Source: Scytalidium lignicola (taxonomy: Eukaryota; Ascomycota; Leotiomycetes). From it: a stretch of DNA of 64,000 bases. The stretch covers positions 62,001 through 126,000 of the forward strand of contig NCSJ02000095.1 in NCBI GenBank assembly GCA_002812745.2. The letters are read 5' to 3'. A program made the translations under genes and the position numbers. Position 1 is the stretch's first letter. Each line of letters opens with the position of its first letter. Shown here piece by piece: positions 60,926 to 64,000 of the stretch. The notes beneath the pieces are model-generated. The model saw only the letters and a program-made list of their open reading frames with translations, searched no databases and was not told the DNA's origin.

Positions 60926-61554
60926 AAGAAGATTATAATATATATATAGAAAAATTAATGTCAAGGGTATCTGTACATAGAGTGAAGAGAGACTAGAAGG
61001 CTGAAACATAATAGGAGACTAGTAATGAGATAACAGTTAGTTAAGTGTAAATTCACTCTAAAACTCAGTACTCTTCTAAAATTACAAGATTAATCTTTGA
61101 CTCTTGTCGAAAAGAAGAGGAAAACCTCCTCTTTATAAACAAGAGTCAACAATTAAAGAGTAACTAAGACTTAAACCTTTATCCTTCCTCCTTTCATGTG
61201 ATTAGCCTACTAAGGACTTAATAATATCTCCTCCCTTTTAAACTCTTGTCCTCAAGAGTTATTGTTGAACTACTTGTTAAGATGTAGTAATAGAACATAA
61301 CATTCTCTTATTCTACAATTAAACTCTAGACAAAGAGCATTAAACTTAACACTCTTAACCTTAACACCTTAGTATATTTGTCATTTTAACAAACACAAAA
61401 CATCTTTTAGTATCAACCTCATAATGAAGCTCTAGCAAACCTCTTGTTAAGCTTTGGAGATCTTTCTTTATTCTTTCAATTCAACATTACAAGTTATAAT
61501 AAGACTAATAATCGAACATCTTACTTTTATGTTATAGTTCTTATTGTCATAACC
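60926..61554. other. AT-rich spacer before the gypsy relic
   Basis: Nothing recognised apart from AT-rich sequence with scattered ACTCTTGTC-type blocks. Confidence 0.45.
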
Positions 61555-61880
61555 TGATAAGCACTAAAGAGCAGCTTATAAAGTGTCCATAGCCAGCAGA
61601 GTGCTAAGTCACATGACAAGCCTTAGCATATAGAGGCAGATAAGGATATATAACTATACAAGTCTATACTAGTCTATATAACCAAGGGCTTATTTGTCTA
61701 TATAAGAACATACTCCTTAAACTTTAGTTAGGAACCTTGTGTTTAACCTAAGTTATAACTCTATTATATATACTTGTTTATTATAACTACAAACGCCTTA
61801 CTTCTATATAAACCCTGCAAGAGTAACTAGACCTACTTTATATAACCATGCCTTAAATAGTCTTGTAACATTTTGAACAT
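61555..61880 (+). mobile_element. Possible degraded LTR of a gypsy-type element
   Basis: The block starts TGTCATAACCTGATAAGCAC and carries repeated TATATAA boxes, and it precedes the Gag relic directly, as a 5' LTR would. Its 3' end is unclear and no primer-binding site could be assigned. Confidence 0.35.
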
Positions 61881-61889
61881 TATTATATA

Positions 61890-62990
61890 GAAGTAAGTTA
61901 TGTTAGACTTGAACAGGTATTAGACAAAGATATAGTAATTAGTTTAGAAGAAAGCTTTGAAGAAAGTTCTGAAGAAAGTTCAGTAAGTAAAAGCTTAAGT
62001 GAAGAAGTTAATTCAGAAGACAAAGCTATAAACCTAGCATAAGTTAGATCATCAACAAGATTAGTAATTAGAGGACTACTACCAAGATTATTAACTCTAC
62101 TACCTAGACTAGATTTAACAATTGTTATAAGCAATGCTAGAAAACTGTTAAAAGAGGAGGTAAGAATAGTTAAACCAGATTTCTTTTATAAAGATAAAAA
62201 CAAGCTTAAAGTATACTTGGTATAAACTAGAATATATCTAATGTTGAATAAACAAGTACTTATAAACAATATACAAAGGATGTTGTAAGTAACATTATAC
62301 TTTAAAGGAATTGTAATAAACTAGTTCTAATCATTCTTAAATGATTACTTTAGTTATATAAGAGACTTAACTAACAAGGAAACTTAAAAGCTTCTTAACA
62401 GTTATAATGAATATATAAAAGAACTTAACAAGTTGTTTGAAGACATTAACAAGGAAAGGAATGTAAAAAGATATCTTTATCATCTTAAACAAACAAAAAC
62501 TATTAATAATTATACTACCTTGTTCAGACAATATTCTGTAAGAATAGACTAGAATAAGAAAGCTCTTATTATATAATATAAAAGAGGATTAAAAGATGAA
62601 ATACATAATAAGTTGTATCAAAGATTACTAATCTTAGACTTGGAAACCTTGATCAATCAATGTATTAAAATTGGAAATCAATTGTACAAAAAGAAATTAG
62701 ATAAGAAAGGATTGTCTTACTTTGTAAGTGAAAATTATAATCAAGGAAAAAAGTTATAACTATGAAGAAATCTTATAAACCTTAACATAATTAGAAAAGG
62801 AAAACCTTAAAAAGGTAAGAATCAGAAGTTTAAAGGAAAAGGGAATTCATTTAAAATCAACCTTGAAAAATTAAAAGATTAAAAGGAAAAGAGGTTATGT
62901 TTTAAATGTGGACTTCTTAAGCATTTTGCTAGTAATTATAAGGATAAAGGAAAACAAACAACAATTATAAGTATAAGTGTTATAAACATT
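61890..62990 (+). mobile_element. Ty3/gypsy Gag relic with damaged CCHC knuckle
   Basis: In the plus strand, broken by many TAG/TAA codons, the text reads KPDFFYKDKNKLKVYLVQTR-like sequence. It continues with LNSYNEYIKELNKLFEDINK, YLYHLKQTKTINNYTTLFRQ, YKRGLKDEIHNKLYQRL and ETLINQCIKIGNQLY, the typical Gag of fungal Ty3/gypsy elements. It ends in a zinc knuckle, CFKCGLLKHFASNY (62897-62938), where the fourth cysteine is tyrosine (TGT to TAT). The stops replace Gln and Trp, again the RIP pattern. The region is inactive. Confidence 0.7.
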
Positions 62991-64000
62991 CTTAAATAAG
63001 AATCATTATTACCAAATTATAAAGAAGCTTAAATTGACATACTTAGTATAAGGATCTTTGAGAATTTAAGAATATACTTAGAAGAGGATACTATTAAGGA
63101 ATTGTTAAATGTTAAAGATTAACTCTAGTTAAGAGTATACTATATAATTAAAATTAAGTATTTAAGATGTTAAAAGATTATATACTTTCCAAGAAAAANG
63201 TGATAACAAGACCTTCTGATAAGAAATAAAGACAATTAACAATTTATATTATAACTAGGATAACTTAGTATTAATTACCAAAAGAAGTTATAAAACTATC
63301 AAGCTTATTTAGAGTAGATTATAATCACAAGAAATGATGTTAAGGTTATTTAAGATTAGTAAATAAGATTACTTGTTAGGATTCAACTAGTAAATATTAA
63401 ATAAGAAGACTTTTAATTGGTTTATTTGGAAAAAACACAACTTATTAATAAGAACTCAAGTATTCAAGTATAAGATAAGTGACAATATCCTAAACAGAGA
63501 AAATCCACTGATAAAGAATATCAGATGGATACTAAGAACAGTTATAGACTACTAAGTAAGAGTATAAGAAGAACTAAACAAGTTTCTAAATCTTAAGGTA
63601 AAAGTAATAATATTAAACATTAATAACAATGAGGTAAACAGAATTTAAGACAAAACCTCAAGAGTTATAGAAAACAAAGCAAAGGAAGAGTAATATAAAA
63701 ATAGATTACAATTACCAGACTTAGTAAATAGTTAAGAGTAGATTACTAACAATGTAGAAGAGAAAGTAGTCAAAAGGTTAAGACTTAAAGTTTTTAATAA
63801 AAACATATTATTTTTAAAAGTTGAAATAACTAAATAAAAAGTCAAAGCATTAATAAATTCTACATTTGTAAGAAATTTCATAATGTTAAATATAATAGTA
63901 AAATTAAAAAGAAATACTTAAGTCAAGGATTATAGTTATCTAATTAGACTTGTAGATAGTTCTTTTATAACAAGGAATGTTGAAGTAAAAATTAGATTGA
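62991..64000. other. AT-rich degraded DNA, probably former Pol region
   Basis: Position after the Gag relic suggests this was the protease/reverse-transcriptase part of the same element, but no motif survives that I can name. One ambiguous base lies at 63199. The window ends inside it. Confidence 0.35.

Noticed and set aside
61898..62134. 78-codon minus-strand Leu/Ser-rich open frame
   Set aside because: It is the antisense shadow of the acidic start of the Gag relic on the plus strand.

Overview
The window is chromosomal DNA from a filamentous ascomycete. The genes carry short GT-AG introns (about 43-158 nt) with CTAAC/CTGAC-like branch sites. The families are fungal: a C2H2 regulator, the BLOC-1 subunit CNL1, the COMPASS subunit Spp1, an Ecm3-type carrier, the HOG-pathway kinase Pbs2, a Zn(II)2Cys6 regulator and HET-domain proteins. 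Long AT-rich stretches hold gene and transposon relics whose damage is mostly C-to-T / G-to-A (TGG to TAG, CAA to TAA), as expected of repeat-induced point mutation (RIP). A leotiomycete (Helotiales-like) host is my best guess; this is inference, not a database result.

Layout. 1-9208 is a gene-poor, GC-normal region scattered with palindromic GTAC-rich motifs and simple repeats; it ends in the leader of a C2H2 zinc-finger gene (9209-10366). 10367-15580 is mostly non-coding and holds two decayed genes on the minus strand (about 13036-13500 and 13767-14673). 15581-27628 is the conserved core: CNL1 (+), SPP1 (+), ECM3 (-), a 3.5-kb intergenic region, and PBS2 (+).

28100-38000 is a mosaic. It contains a tRNA-Leu-like locus, AT-rich RIP-like DNA, a DJ-1/PfpI pseudogene with one clear nonsense mutation, a six-exon Zn(II)2Cys6 regulator and a SAM-dependent methyltransferase. 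39700-57000 is rich in self-recognition-type genes: a protein with a STAND-like N-terminus and 57-bp coding repeats, fused HET-domain fragments, a multi-pass membrane protein, a solo LTR, other repeats, and two large head-to-head HET-domain genes (50316-53006 minus; 54402-56888 plus). From 57300 to the end the DNA is AT-rich and degraded, with an NmrA-like reductase pseudogene and a Ty3/gypsy Gag relic ending in a damaged CCHC knuckle.

The core genes serve stress signalling (Pbs2), H3K4 methylation (Spp1), endosome biology (CNL1) and membrane transport (Ecm3). They are unrelated in function and simply neighbours. The accessory half looks like a two-speed compartment where nonself-recognition genes sit among RIP-damaged elements. 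The most interesting observation is that the two intact HET genes share a Cys/His pattern (C-x4-C-x13-H-x4-C-x-C) at identical residue numbers (295, 300, 314, 319, 321) just before the HET domain.
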